From Blastocystis hominis (Eukaryota > Sar > Bigyra > Opalinata > Blastocystidae), in NCBI RefSeq assembly GCF_000151665.1, contig NW_013171860.1:843523-907522 (forward strand): 64,000 nucleotides of DNA, written 5' to 3'. A program made the position numbers and the translations under genes. Positions within the stretch are counted from its first letter, which is position 1; each line of letters begins with the position of its first letter. The notes under the pieces are model-generated. The model saw nothing but the letters and a program-made list of their open reading frames with translations, was not told the DNA's origin and did not search any database. Of the stretch, positions 1-10,930 are shown piece after piece.

Positions 1-725
1 ACATTCCAAATCGACGGATTGAATCGATTGAAAACTATCAAAATCGGATGCAATTCATTTACTCAAGAGAAGAATGGTGGTGATGATAAATCGAAATCAT
101 TCCACATATTGAATTGTGAATCATTGGAATCCATTCAAATTGGTGAATATAGTTTCAGTGATTTTGCTGGCGATTTTGAATTGAAGAATCTACCACAATT
201 ACAATCCATTCAAATTGGGACAATTGGTAGTTATTCAACCAATTTCGATTATAGTTCATTTGTGATTCGAGGTATTGATATGATATTGAGTATTTGAATG
301 ATGCATAGATCTTCCAAATCTACAATCCATTACATTAGGTGATCGTGCATTCGATGATCCCTTATCAACAAAAATTGAAAGTATTGAATGAATTCGAATG
401 AAATGATTGATGTAGATCTTCCATCATTACAATCCATTCAACTCGGTTATGGTACACTTCTTGGAAGATCATGGGATGATTCAAGTTCATTGATAATGCG
501 AAGTAATAATGAATTGATTGTAAATGATTTGTTTTGTAGATCTTCCAAATCTAACATCAATTACTTCAAGAGGATATAGTTTCAATGAAACTCGTGTAGT
601 GATATTGGAAAGTATTTCTGAATATTGAATATTGATAGTATTTAGATATTCCAAATCTTCAAAATGTCGAGCTACCTGATTCATTCTGGTGGGTTCGATC
701 GAAATCAATTTCGAGTATAGTTTGA
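1..725 (+). CDS. Leucine-rich-repeat (BspA/LRR_5-like) protein, 5' part outside window
   Basis: I read five exons (1-271, 309-380, 416-502, 540-611, 646-725) separated by introns of 37, 35, 37 and 34 nt. The spliced frame is open and ends at TGA 723-725. The translation repeats units such as LPQLQSIQIG, LPNLQSITLG, LPSLQSIQLG and IPNLQNVEL, which is the pattern of surface LRR proteins of the BspA type. All four introns are phase 1 and fall at the same place, just before the L/IPNLQ motif, so each downstream exon is one repeat. The gene enters from the left edge; no start or signal peptide is visible. A run of TGTTTGTT copies begins near 868, about 140 nt after the stop. Function is unknown; cell-surface recognition is the usual suggestion for this fold. 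Splicing is inferred from frame and homology between repeats. Confidence 0.7.
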
Positions 726-867
726 TTGATTTGATTTGATTCATAGATGTTTCTTCCATTCTCGCTGATCTTGTCCACGAAAGCAAGTATTAAATCTATA
801 ATATTGATTTGATTTGATTAGTTTAGTGATTTGTCCTTGTTTAGAAACATCTCCATTGATTGGTTGA

Positions 868-890
868 TTGTTTGTTTGTTTGTTTGTTTT
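868..890 (+). terminator. Poly(A)-site element TGTTTGTT (tandem)
   Basis: A short (TTTG)n run contains several overlapping copies of TGTTTGTT about 140 nt after the LRR stop codon. The same octamer follows most host genes in this window. Confidence 0.5.
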
Positions 891-1432
891 AAACCGATTC
901 TTGTTCACAATTCATGATTCTATAATTATCAAAATATCAATCCTGCCTGATTATTATGATGTTCTTCTTTACCATTTTAACAATGATACTCAATTATGAT
1001 TGTTGTTTCAATCAATCAATCAATCAATCATTGTTTTCGATCATTATCATTATCATCATCATTATTATTACCAATGACCCAATGATCACATATTGAACAT
1101 TCACAAATGATGAATCCAATCTATATAATAATAATAATAATAATATACAAATGATGGTTTGAATAGGTTTGAACTAGGATTTGTTCAATATTGATAGGAA
1201 ACTGCTTGCTTCGAATAATCATGAATAATCATGAATAATCATGAATAATAATAAGATTGGATTTGCTAGTGACACAATGGAATGGTTGGAATCGATTGAT
1301 ATTGGATGATTATTCACATTTGTGAATCCATTGTTAAATCGGTAGATAATACAATACAATACAATAGAATGATTGATATTGAATTAGGATATTGATTTTG
1401 ACTTATTGAATAGGAATCGATCACTGTATACA

Positions 1433-1523
1433 TAGAATAGAATAGAATAGAATAGAATAGAATAGAATAGAATAGAATAGAATAGAATAGAATAGAATAG
1501 AATAGAATAGAATAGAATAGATT
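1433..1523. repeat. Pentanucleotide microsatellite (TAGAA)n
   Basis: About 18 near-perfect copies of TAGAA in a row. Confidence 0.95.
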
Positions 1524-3670
1524 GAATGAATGAATGAGATCCTTGTTACTGATTTACAGATCATTGGTTGTGAGGAGTGTCTTGAGATTGTCAATCATTT
1601 CTTAGATAAGATATCATTCATTTATTCATTCATTCATTTGATCGTATAATCATTCAAATATCCCATTGCAATTCACATGATTGGTCCACTTTATACAGAT
1701 TTAACGATATTTCCTTGTCAACAATCCATCATTCATTCTTATGGTACAAAATATACATAATCACAGTATGCACTCAATTCAAATCGATGTTTGTAGGATT
1801 ACTCATTCATTCATTCATTCATTCATTTGCTTGTTTTCATTTCAGTGTTGAATTGCTGAAATCGTATCGAATCCAACTCCAATATCACAACCAATCACAT
1901 TCCCATTCATTTCGATTCTCTCTCATTCACTCTTCATTATCATTATCACGTATTACATCAATAATAAATAACTAATACATATCATTGAATGGATTAAGAT
2001 CTTAAGCAATGAATACTATTTCTTCTTCTTTCATCCATTCATGGTACAAACCATCTCCATGCTATGCAATCTTTGTACATCCAATTCATATTCATTCAAT
2101 AGATTGTGACCAATTCACAAATCATTCCAGTACTATTCTATTCACATATAGCATACAATCTGTGATAATATCTATAAATCATTCAGTTACAACCACTATA
2201 TACCAATCATTGTGCATTCCAACTAACAATAACGGAATTTACTACAAACTCCAATCATTCATTCATGGATTGGTTATTCCAGTACTAAGTATCAACAGTA
2301 TTGTTCCTGCTACTCAGAATTAGTTATTTTATGAAAATGGATTTAACAGAATCAAACATTGTGTTAAGCCAATGAAATGACAGAATCGTGCTTGTCTGGA
2401 TTTTGTTTGTTTTGAAGCAAAACTATGCATGATCTATGTAATTCGTATCAGGATGTGTTAAAACAGATCCCTGTGAAATATCATCATTTCAGCTATTGTT
2501 CGTCATAATTTGTGAAAATGACTGCATTTCCATTGCTACTTCACACATATGTTATTTTCTACTATTTTATTACATTCTAGTATTGTTGTTGTTTTCATTC
2601 ACATTGGCCATTTCTGATTATTCCACACTTCCCTATCTTATTTTCACAGTATTCTATTCCATGGAATATACTAATAAGCCAAAATATACAATCAATCACA
2701 AATACACATTATTCTATCTTCCCATACAGAACAATGATGATGATGATGATGACAAAACATCAACTATTCACAATCAATACTATTGAGAATAACTATTGTG
2801 AAGAATCTTGTTTGTTAATACTGCTCATTCCTTCTCTAAGCTTATAACATGAACTAGCAACATTATTAGTTGTCACATTTAGAATGTGAATTCATTATGG
2901 GCTTTGATACAATTCATATCACACAATATGTACCAAAATGAAACAATACACATTTGTTGTTATTCTATTGCAGATATTCATTTTTTAAGTATTGATTCAA
3001 AGTATCTCGAGACTATATTATACAGATTAGTCATATATCAAAGGAAATACAACAATACTTGTGGTAAATGACTGATTCATCCTTCCTATTTCTATTGGTG
3101 AACTCATCCATATTTGATACATGTCACATAACAAAAATGATCCTATTTTCACTACAACAAAAAGCTCTTTCGATCAATAATAATATGATTTATCAACTTG
3201 TAGCTATCTTAAACCTCATTAATATGGAACAATAGTAGTAAGGGAATGGCACTATTTGCGTGAAACTTGGTGGCAGTTTTCTTTATATGCTATTTTGCTC
3301 CATGACCACAATTGCGACCCTTTGTCCATCGTTGTAATCGACCAACCGATTCTGAGTCCTCGACTATCGTTCCCAGGCTGTCTGGTCGACAATCATCGGT
3401 CAGGAACCAGGTTTCGCGCTTTCTTATGCCAACTCCTTTCTACTATCAACCTAGTGCTCATTTCTATTTTTGTGATTGTTGTGTCAGTTATACTTGGATG
3501 CAAGAAAGCAGTAGACATACCTAGCAAAGGTGAATTATTGTTATTTCTCTTGTATTTACATGTTTGTTTGTCTATTTGTAATGACCGAAACCCAATGTGT
3601 GTACATTGTCATCACAAATCCATCTATTGTTGTCTATGCAAGTCATAAGTGTCTTTGGTAAAGAGAGAAC

Positions 3671-4169
3671 ATGCATTATTCCATTCTCATACAAGATTCA
3701 CCTCTCAATAGTACATTCGATTGGATCAATCCTTCCAAGTTCAGAAATCCATTTATCACTTCCATAACTGTTCTATCCAAATCCAATCAAGTCATGTTCA
3801 ATAATGTGGACTCAACCAATGTGGTGACAAACACCAATGGTGAAGAGGTAACGATCTCGCCTGGTTATTATACACTGAGTGAAATCATTGCCATTCTGAA
3901 CACCATGATTAATACTACATTCTCAATTTCCACAATGGCTACAAGTTATGAGTGTATTTGGATCCAGTCTCCATACTCTATCGATTCCACGAGGTACATA
4001 TGATATCGAAACGATCATCACAATGTTGAATGCGAGTGATGTTCTATTTGAAATAGTGTATAGTGGAGAAAATGTATTTCGAGTCTATAACCAGTTTGTG
4101 ATTTTTCCTCTGACACAACTCATTCATTCCTTGAATATAGTGATTCATTTATTGAGGTATGTGTGGAAC
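3671..4169 (+). pseudogene. Rearranged remnant of the Polinton structural ORF
   Basis: The first part (3671 to about 3970) matches the product read from 52902 downward in copy 2, with shared words such as VMFNNVDSTNV and PGYYT. Near 3970 the sequence jumps to what in copy 2 is the far end of the same reading frame (IPRG...YDI.TIITMLNAS), with a change of frame. Near 4080-4170 it jumps again to the DNA just upstream of the integrase. The result is a scar of at least two deletions, and the downstream piece is now in frame with the integrase. I see no reason to expect a functional product. Confidence 0.65.
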
Positions 4170-5174
4170 ATGAATGGGATCAAGGAACTATGGAAACCAG
4201 CAAAACGAAGAGGTGCCACTCGAATGATCATTAGTGGATTCAAACAAAACATATACTTCATCGATCTTATCGATTTCTTTTCCAAACAACACAAATCGAT
4301 ACAGGAAGTGTTGGGATCACAAAAGAGTACTGGATTCTACAAGAATCGTGGATACAAATATGTCCTTGTATGTATTGATGGATATTCGAAATACCTGATG
4401 ACTCGGAAATTGAAAAGTAAGAGTGCTACAGAAGTCACGCATGCAATGAAGGATATCATTCAAACATATGGCGAATCATCAAAGCATATTTGCTTGGATC
4501 GAGGTACCGAGTTCACCAATGCCATCTTTCGTACCAACATCTTGAACAAGTATGATATCACTATGTATCACATGGATTCAGCGAATAAGGCAGTACTAGC
4601 CGAACGAACAATTCGAGATATCAAGGAATACATCATGGTTCCTTCACTCCATTCAATCAATCAATGGAAAGGTGTATGGTTCGACTTGATCGATGGTACA
4701 GTTCGTCGACACAATGGAAGGAAGATCAGAGACATCGGATATACACCCAATGACATTTGGCTTAACAACAACAACGATATCTTGTACACGGAGAAAACAG
4801 AACCATCCAACATGACAGCAAAGGACACAACACCGCAATTCGATGTTGGTGATTATGTTGGAGTGACACGAAGACCTCGCATTCTGGAAAAGCGATCATT
4901 GACGAGCAAATGGTCTCAGGACTTGGTTGAAGTTGTTGACATTGACGATCACATCATGCCATTGATGTACGAAGTGAAAGATGTGGAAAGCGATAGCACA
5001 CAGAAGTGTTATGATTGGGAACTGCTGGCTAGCAAATGTAAACCACAACCAGCACTACCCATCACTCGATCCAAGAGTCGAAAGGAACCCAATGCATTGA
5101 GAGAGGAAGCAAAATCACATCGACCCATTACAAGCACCCAGAAGAAAAAACAACAACCTCGCTCAAGTGTTTGA
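4170..5174 (+). CDS. Retroviral-type (rve) integrase of Polinton element, copy 1
   Basis: A 334-residue protein starting at ATG 4170. The open frame runs upstream to 3948, but that part is deletion scar. The catalytic triad is visible: Asp in IDLIDF (about residue 32), Asp in LDRGTEF (110) and Glu in LAERTIRD (145), giving DD35E spacing. The C-terminal part (VGDYVGVTRRP... KWSQDLVEVVDID ... YDWELLASK) looks like the SH3/chromodomain-like DNA-binding tail of Polinton integrases. The tail is basic. Such enzymes insert the linear element into host chromosomes. This copy is intact, whereas the copy at 46691-47709 is frameshifted just before the second Asp. It could in principle still be made. Confidence 0.85.
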   Translation: MNGIKELWKPAKRRGATRMIISGFKQNIYFIDLIDFFSKQHKSIQEVLGSQKSTGFYKNRGYKYVLVCIDGYSKYLMTRKLKSKSATEVTHAMKDIIQTYGESSKHICLDRGTEFTNAIFRTNILNKYDITMYHMDSANKAVLAERTIRDIKEYIMVPSLHSINQWKGVWFDLIDGTVRRHNGRKIRDIGYTPNDIWLNNNNDILYTEKTEPSNMTAKDTTPQFDVGDYVGVTRRPRILEKRSLTSKWSQDLVEVVDIDDHIMPLMYEVKDVESDSTQKCYDWELLASKCKPQPALPITRSKSRKEPNALREEAKSHRPITSTQKKKQQPRSSV

Positions 5175-5769
5175 AAACGATTGTGATGCTCTTCACACCT
5201 CCCAGACATACAAGAGAAGAGATATTCGTGAATGCAGAGATCGTATGACTCTCACTTGTCCATTCGATTCCATTTATCAGTTTGGTATGGGAAAGGGTCA
5301 CAAGATTGTTGAGTGTATCGATGAAGGGCACATCGATCAATGACACACCATCCATTGAAACACTCACCTTGTATCCCTTATCCACAATCGATTCGATGGA
5401 ATCACAATGTTTGAATAGGGCATAATTCTCATTGTAACATGGAATCGATGTGATTATGAGATATAAAGCAGAAGATAATTCAAATTGGCATTGATTATTG
5501 AATGGTTGAGTAGATGTGGGTGTATGTTCAAAGAGTGTGGCATTATTGACTTTCACAAAACACTCAGAAGGTATCGTCCATGAATATTGAGGAACGCCAT
5601 CCACTGTCTCACGCACGAGGGCATGTTTGCCATCGTTCTCGGGCATATTGATGAGCATGGTATCGAGCTTCTTGAACGTGTAATTGTTTCCATTGCTGCT
5701 GAATATGTACGACATTGATTTATTCAATTTACTTTGGTTGATTTCGTTCATAGCATTTGACATATACAC
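5128..5769 (-). CDS. Polinton ORF X (unknown), copy 1
   Basis: A 213-residue frame convergent with the integrase; its end overlaps the integrase stop on the opposite strand. Copy 2 has the same ORF at 46141-46694, broken by a TGA, so a conserved product at this place in the element is likely. I recognise no domain. Beta-rich, no membrane segment; words such as QFELSSALYLIITSIPCYNE and GYKVSVSMDGVSLID suggest a small structural (capsid-associated) protein, but this is only a guess from composition and position. Copy 2 lacks about 44 nt near the C-terminus. Confidence 0.5.
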   Translation of the reverse strand: MYMSNAMNEINQSKLNKSMSYIFSSNGNNYTFKKLDTMLINMPENDGKHALVRETVDGVPQYSWTIPSECFVKVNNATLFEHTPTSTQPFNNQCQFELSSALYLIITSIPCYNENYALFKHCDSIESIVDKGYKVSVSMDGVSLIDVPFIDTLNNLVTLSHTKLINGIEWTSESHTISAFTNISSLVCLGGVKSITIVFKHLSEVVVFSSGCL

Positions 5770-5799
5770 CCTTCAGACACGTTCCATTCATATTCGAAT

Positions 5800-6735
5800 A
5801 TGTGAACATATTGAGTGAGAAGCGAGCGAAATCCAACACCACTGTGAAAAAAACTATTTTAGTTATTGGCAAGACCGACATATAGCAAGCTCGTGGAAAC
5901 TGGGTTGAAACGAATGAAATTGAAGTTCGCCACCACTTGGAATGAACGCAAGGCCATTATTCAGAAACATGGATATGACATGATCGCAGAAAGCGCCATG
6001 TATTCCGAGAATTTGATTAGCATCAATCGGAATACACAGGTGCGTAAAGCCGAGAAGCCATTCTTCATTGGATTTGCCATTCTGGACTTGTCCAAATACA
6101 TCATATACGATTTCTACTACAATGTGTTCAAAAACACATTCGATGGCATGGAATTACTGGGACAGGACACAAATTCGATCATTGTGGAACTGAGTGACAA
6201 GGGCATTATCGTTCACAAGATGTATGAAATGTACAAATCATTCGACTACTCGGAGTTGGATAACACGAGCTACTTCTATGAGCAACTCGTGAACTATTAC
6301 GATCAAAAAGTGGACAAGAACAATTTCCCTTTGTTGTCATCGTTCCTCAACTTTTACATGAAGCTGCCTGAACCCATCTTCAAGGATGAACACTACAGAC
6401 ATCGTATCAAGGTGTTCGTGGGTCTCAGACCGAAAATGTATTGTCTTGTCGATGAGAAGCATGTGATACACAATGCCACAAAGGGAGTTCCTCGCAATGT
6501 CATAATCGATAGTGAGAGAATGTGTGCGAAGAACATCGAATTGTACAAGCATGTCCCTGAGGCTGAGAAGAAGGGAGATACAATCATTGAGGACAGCTTC
6601 AAACGCATCAATAACCAAGGATTCGATATTACCAACAAGGAGCAAATCAAGATACTCATGATTAGCATGGACAACATAAGATGGATTTTGGATATGGCAA
6701 CGTGCAAACACTGGCCTGCAGTCATTACCAATTGA
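5800..6735 (+). pseudogene. DNA polymerase B C-terminal fragment (Polinton PolB), copy 1
   Basis: The readable frame is 5866-6735; related sequence continues upstream to about 5800 in another frame, so at least one frameshift is present. The translation shows the end of PolB motif B (TYSKLVETGLKRMK; the KLLA part is visible in copy 2), then ILDLSKYIIYDFYYNVF and a motif C region LLGQDTNSIIVEL. Polinton and protein-primed PolB enzymes normally have DTDS there; the second Asp is Asn in both copies. Only the palm/thumb end (about 300 residues) is present, against over 1000 residues for a full enzyme. No exonuclease domain lies nearby. Probably a non-functional relic. Confidence 0.75.
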
Positions 6736-6870
6736 GGGACCTGTAAAGAAGAAGTTGTTTTTACTTTGAACAGTCATGGAAGGGATGTAGGGGTTTCGAT
6801 ACTTGTAAGGGTTGATCCAGGAGAGCAGGCTGATTTGAAACGATTCTGGTCAAAATCGGCTGCTTTCGAT
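6736..6870. repeat. Right terminal region of Polinton copy 1
   Basis: The reverse complement of 6765-6830 (CTTCCATGACTGTTC preceded by ACAAGTATCGAAACCCCTAC) aligns with the left end of copy 2 at about 45077-45112 (ACAAGTATCGGAACCCCACC ... ACTTCCATAACTGTCC). A further shared word, CGATTTTGACC, occurs near 6850 (complement) and 44900. Confidence 0.55.
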
Positions 6871-7037
6871 TGTCATAGATTTGTTTTCTTAATTGTAATT
6901 TCCCTACTACTGTTAGAATCGAATGAAAGATCATTCAATCACTTAGCTGAGCGATAGCAACTACGCGAAAGATAATAGAGGAAACAAGCAAGATTCATTA
7001 AGCCCCTCCTCTCTCTCCATCCATCCAACGCACTTCC

Positions 7038-7045
7038 AACAAACA
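7038..7045 (-). terminator. Poly(A)-site element for GRP94
   Basis: TGTTTGTT on the minus strand about 80 nt after the GRP94 stop codon. Confidence 0.6.
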
Positions 7046-7125
7046 ACTCACTCAACCCATCATTTAAATACAGCAAATAAGCCCAACTCAATCAATCAAT
7101 CAATCCAGTGTACATTCTCCTTTCT

Positions 7126-9986
7126 TTACAGCTCGTCATCCTCCTCGTCCTCCTTGCGATCCTTCTTCAGCATCTCGCGGAACTCGTCCTCATCCATCTG
7201 TTCTCCGTTCTTCAGATCCACCTTGATGCCGTTCTCGTTCTCGTCCTCGTCCTCCTCCGTCGCTTCTTCCTCCTCTTCCTCCTCGTTCGTTTCCTCGGGC
7301 ACTTCAATCTCGGGCTCCAACTCCATGCTCTCCAGCTGCAGCGACTCCTTCATCAGGCTGTACAGACGCGTGGCGAACTCGTTGGGCTCCTCGATCATGA
7401 AGCCGGAGTTCATCAGCGCGCTGTCGTACAGCAGATTGGCGAAGTCGCGCGCCACGTCGCTCTCCGGATCCTCGTCGGCCATCTTCTGCAGGCTGGAAAT
7501 GATCGGGTGGCGCGGATTGATCTCCATGATCTTGTGCGACTTCAAGTACTTCGCTCGCTCCGGGTTCTGCAGCGCCTGCGACTTCATGATGCGCTCCATC
7601 GTGGCGGAGTAGCCGTAGCGGCTCGTCGAGAGCACGGCGGGCGCGGACTCCAGCTTGCTGGAAATCTCCACCTTGTCCACCTTGTCGCCCAGCAGCTCCT
7701 TCAGCCACTTCGTGAAGCTCTCGTACTTCTCCTCGTAGGCCTTCTGCACCTTCTTCTGATGCTCCTTCTCGTCGCCCAGCTCGACGCCCTCCTTCGTGAT
7801 GTCCTGCAGCGTTTTGCCGTTGAATTCCCGCAGGTTCTGCGCCACGTACTCATCGATCGCCTCCGTGAAGTACAGAACCTCCACACCGCGACGCTTGAAC
7901 GTCTCCAGGAACATCGACTCGGCCAGCTTCTCCTCCGAGTCGCCGCTCACGAAGTAGATCTGCTTCTGCCAGTCCTTCATGCGCTTCACGTAGTTCTCCA
8001 GCGAGGTCCACTTGCCCTCCGAGGTCGACGACTTGTAGCGCAGCAGACGCGCCAGCTTGTTGCGGTTCGCGCTGTCCTCGATCACTCCGATCTTCAGCGA
8101 CTTGCCGAACTGCTCCCACAGCTCGATGTAGTTCGCGTTGTCTTCAGGCTGCGTGCTCTCCACTTCCTCCTCCTCCTTCTGCTCAGTCTGCTCAGTCTGC
8201 TCCACTTGCTCCTCCGTCTCGGTCTTCTCGGCTTCCTTCTCGGCCTTCTCGGCCTCCTTCTCCGCAGCCGTTTCCTCGGCCAGCTTCTTGATCATCTCGA
8301 TGGCCTTGCGCACGATCTTCTTGCCCATCACCTTCAGCACCTTGTCCTGCGACAGCTGCTCACGCGACACGTTCAGAGGCAGATCGTCCGAGTCCACGAC
8401 ACCCACCACAAAGGACAGATAGCGAGGAAGCAGATCGTCGAACGAATCCTGGATCAGCACCTTGCGCACGTACAGATGCAGGTTGTTCATCTTCTTGTGG
8501 TAGAAGTCCTCGTACAGATCGGCGGGCGCCTTCTTGGGCAGGTACAGAATGCACTTGAAGTCGATCTCTCCCTCCGCCTTGAAGTGGGTCCAGGTCAGAG
8601 GCTCCTGCTCGCTGTTGCGCACCAGCGTCTTGTAGAAGTTGGCGTACTCCTCGTCCGAAATCTCGCTCTTGTCGCGAGACCAGATCGCCTTCTGCTCGTT
8701 CATGAGCTCCCAGTCCCACACCGTCTTCTCCTCCGTGCGCGTCTTGGGCTTGTCGCTCTCCGCCTCTTCTTCCTCGACTTCCTCCGCGTTGCTTCCTTCC
8801 TCATCCTCCAGATCTTCGCCCTCGAACACGTCCTCCTCTTCCTCTTCCTCCACAGGCACCTCCACCGTCTCCGTGTGGCTCTTATACAGATAGATCGGGA
8901 ACGTAATGAACTCCGAGTACTTCTTGATCAGGCCTTCCAGCTTGTCCGCATCCAAATATTCCTTCGCATCGTCCTTCAGATACATCGTGATCTCCGTACC
9001 GCGACCCAGCGTGTTGCCCGCAGGATCTTCGCCCACCTTGAACGTCGCATCCGCGCTGGATTCCCAGATGTGCTGAACGGGATCCTCGTCGCTCTTGGAT
9101 CGCACCACCACGCGATCCGACACCAAATACACAGAGTAGAAACCCACACCGAACTGACCGATCATGTTCAGATCGCCTCCAGCAGCCATCTTCTCCACGA
9201 ACTGCGTCGTACCCGACTTGGCCACCGTTCCAAGATGCTCGATCAGCTCTTGCTTCGTCATACCAATACCACGATCCGTGATCGTCAGAGTACCAGCCTC
9301 CTCGTCGAACTTGATGCGAATATCCAAGTCGTCCACGGAGTCATCTCCCAGAGCCTAGAGACATCGTTAGATAAATGTTCAACAATTTGCAAATTCATTC
9401 ATTCATTCATTCATTCATTCATTCATTCATTCATTCATTCATTCATTCATTCATTCATTCGAACACAACAGCATGATTCAGACCGCGTTTTCACGCAAAG
9501 TGCGTTCATACGAATAGAGGACCAGAAGGGTTCGCCAGCACAAAGCTGTTCCTGGAGATCTCTATCCTCACAGACACAAGCTCATCATAATCGTACAAAA
9601 AGAAGCACAATTCACAACGTTTGACATTGCATTGAACAACTACGTACCTCGTTATTCGTCAGAGAAATGAAACGGATCTTGTCAAGCGCATCAGCAGAGT
9701 TCGAAATCACTTCACGCAAGAACACATCCTTATTCTGGTAAAGAGAGTTAATAATAATATCCATAAGACGATTCACTTCCGTTTGGAATTCATAAGTTTC
9801 CATCGTAGGATTCTCCTCTACAGCCTCCTCCGAAGTCTCGATAGGGCTCTCCTCCATAATTTCATCATCCTCCTGGGCAAACACCATCATACCTATCAAT
9901 TATCAACTCTTTCAGGATTTACTCGGTCCAGAGAGGAGCGCAACCACCATAAGCGTATAGAGCAAATACTTCAGAATGCTTTTCAT
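7126..9986 (-). CDS. GRP94: Endoplasmin, ER-resident HSP90 (GRP94)
   Basis: Three exons: 9986-9923, 9892-9648, 9354-7126, giving 845 residues. The first 30-nt intron was found by extending upstream to an ATG that supplies a signal peptide ([20 protein letters not shown]... ending near VFAQ). The N-terminal ATPase shows the GHKL motifs: [22 protein letters not shown] and GQFGVGFYS. An acidic linker and the long HSP90 middle and C-terminal domains follow. The last four residues are DDEL, a KDEL-type ER-retrieval signal, which separates it from cytosolic HSP90. Stop TAA 7128-7126. It folds secretory and surface proteins in the ER; the giant membrane protein and the glycosyltransferases in this window would be typical cargo. 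Odd point: its second intron is 293 nt and holds an ATTC microsatellite. Confidence 0.95.
9392..9460. repeat. (ATTC)n microsatellite inside GRP94 intron 2
   Basis: About 17 perfect ATTC units lying within the 293-nt intron (9355-9647). Confidence 0.95.
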
Positions 9987-10218
9987 CAGTTATTGCACAA
10001 AGAAAAAGTAATCTGGGGAAAATGCATATTCTAGAACAACTCATTTGCTTGGGGGTCACAGAATCTCCTGCCAATCACAGAGTGGAGATTGCTACCCAGG
10101 GGCAGTGCCGATTAAATGTCTGATTTCTTGAAAATACTGTGAAATATCGAAATATCTACTCAGCATCACATCATCTGTCCACCTAAAAACCGTCACATTA
10201 TCTTTGTGTATCGAGGAC
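9987..10218. promoter_or_regulatory. Divergent intergenic/promoter region GRP94 - DPH2
   Basis: The 232 bp between the two divergent start codons must hold both promoters. No motif recognised. Confidence 0.4.
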
Positions 10219-10897
10219 ATGGGACGTGATCAACAGTCTGTTTATGATTATTATGACTGCAAAAATATAGTAAACGTTGTAAATGAAGTGAATGCGAAAA
10301 AGGTTTATCTTGTCGGTGTATTTATGACAATAGATTGCTCTTCAGTTTCCCGATAGTATGTTATCGGAAGCAGATGTGATAAGTTCAGAATTGAAGGTTT
10401 GGACAATATTACCTTTGTAATGTACAGAGTCACCTAGATGAAGACTGCAATATTTATATTTTGGGAGATACGACTGTTTGCCCTTGTTGTGTTGATGTGG
10501 TACTAACTATTTGTGCTTTTCTAGCATAGGTGGACCTAGAACACATAAATGCAGAAATGGTGGTTCATTTTGGTGACGCATGCATGTCTCTCGTTCAAGA
10601 TATACCGGTTTACTATGCATTCGAAAACGATCTTCTCGATATTGACTACATTACGGATAATATTTGATGTAATATGACGTTCTTGAAGTGTTCAGAATTG
10701 CTATAGGCACTCTTTCTGTCTATCGATACGGAGAAATGCTAAACCGACTTTCCTTTCTCGCAGAGCAGCATGAGCAGGTTGCTTATCCCTTCATGGTTGG
10801 GAAACTCACACTTCCGAAGCTCGCAAACTTTCCTGGAATGGAAGGTTTCGTGCTGATTGGCTGTGAACGCAGTTGCTTTATCGATACGCATGTAATT

Positions 10898-10930
<33 letters not shown>

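Larger units (their letters stand above)
726..3655. other. AT-rich intergenic region with simple repeats
   Basis: No gene could be supported. Open frames here are low-complexity products of TTCA/ATTC repeats. The region holds a (TAGAA)n array (1433-1523), shorter ATTC runs (1620-1640, 1801-1827), an ATT/ATA run near 1128-1143 and a GAT run near 2733-2750. From about 3256 to 3655 the composition becomes less AT-rich. This may be the outer end of the adjacent Polinton-like copy, but I could not align it convincingly. Confidence 0.6.
3660..6840 (+). mobile_element. Polinton-like element, copy 1 (deletion derivative)
   Basis: This stretch matches the element at 44990-53020 in inverted orientation. 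The order on the plus strand is: a fragment of the repeated structural ORF (3671-4100), integrase (plus), ORF X (minus), DNA polymerase B C-terminus (plus). Everything that lies between the structural ORF and the integrase in the other copy (capsid candidate, fibre-like protein and small ORFs) is missing. Both edges carry the motif ACTTCCATRACTGTYC also seen at both ends of copy 2. The left edge near 3660 (GGTAAAGAGAG) matches the right terminal repeat of copy 2. Integrase plus PolB define the Maverick/Polinton group. Exact termini and target-site duplications were not resolved. Confidence 0.75.

Noticed and set aside
1715-2786. Several plus-strand frames rich in His, Ser, Ile and Tyr
   Set aside because: Products of ATTC/CATT repeats and AT-rich DNA, with no conserved pattern or splice structure.
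3256-3648. 130-codon hydrophobic frame
   Set aside because: No family features and an overlapping frame of similar quality; probably element flank.
9392-9460. CRISPR-like array
   Set aside because: Plain tetranucleotide microsatellite without spacers; no CRISPR array occurs in the window.
7108-9624. 838-codon plus-strand open frame
   Set aside because: Exact antisense of GRP94; Leu/His/Arg-rich shadow caused by GC-biased codons.
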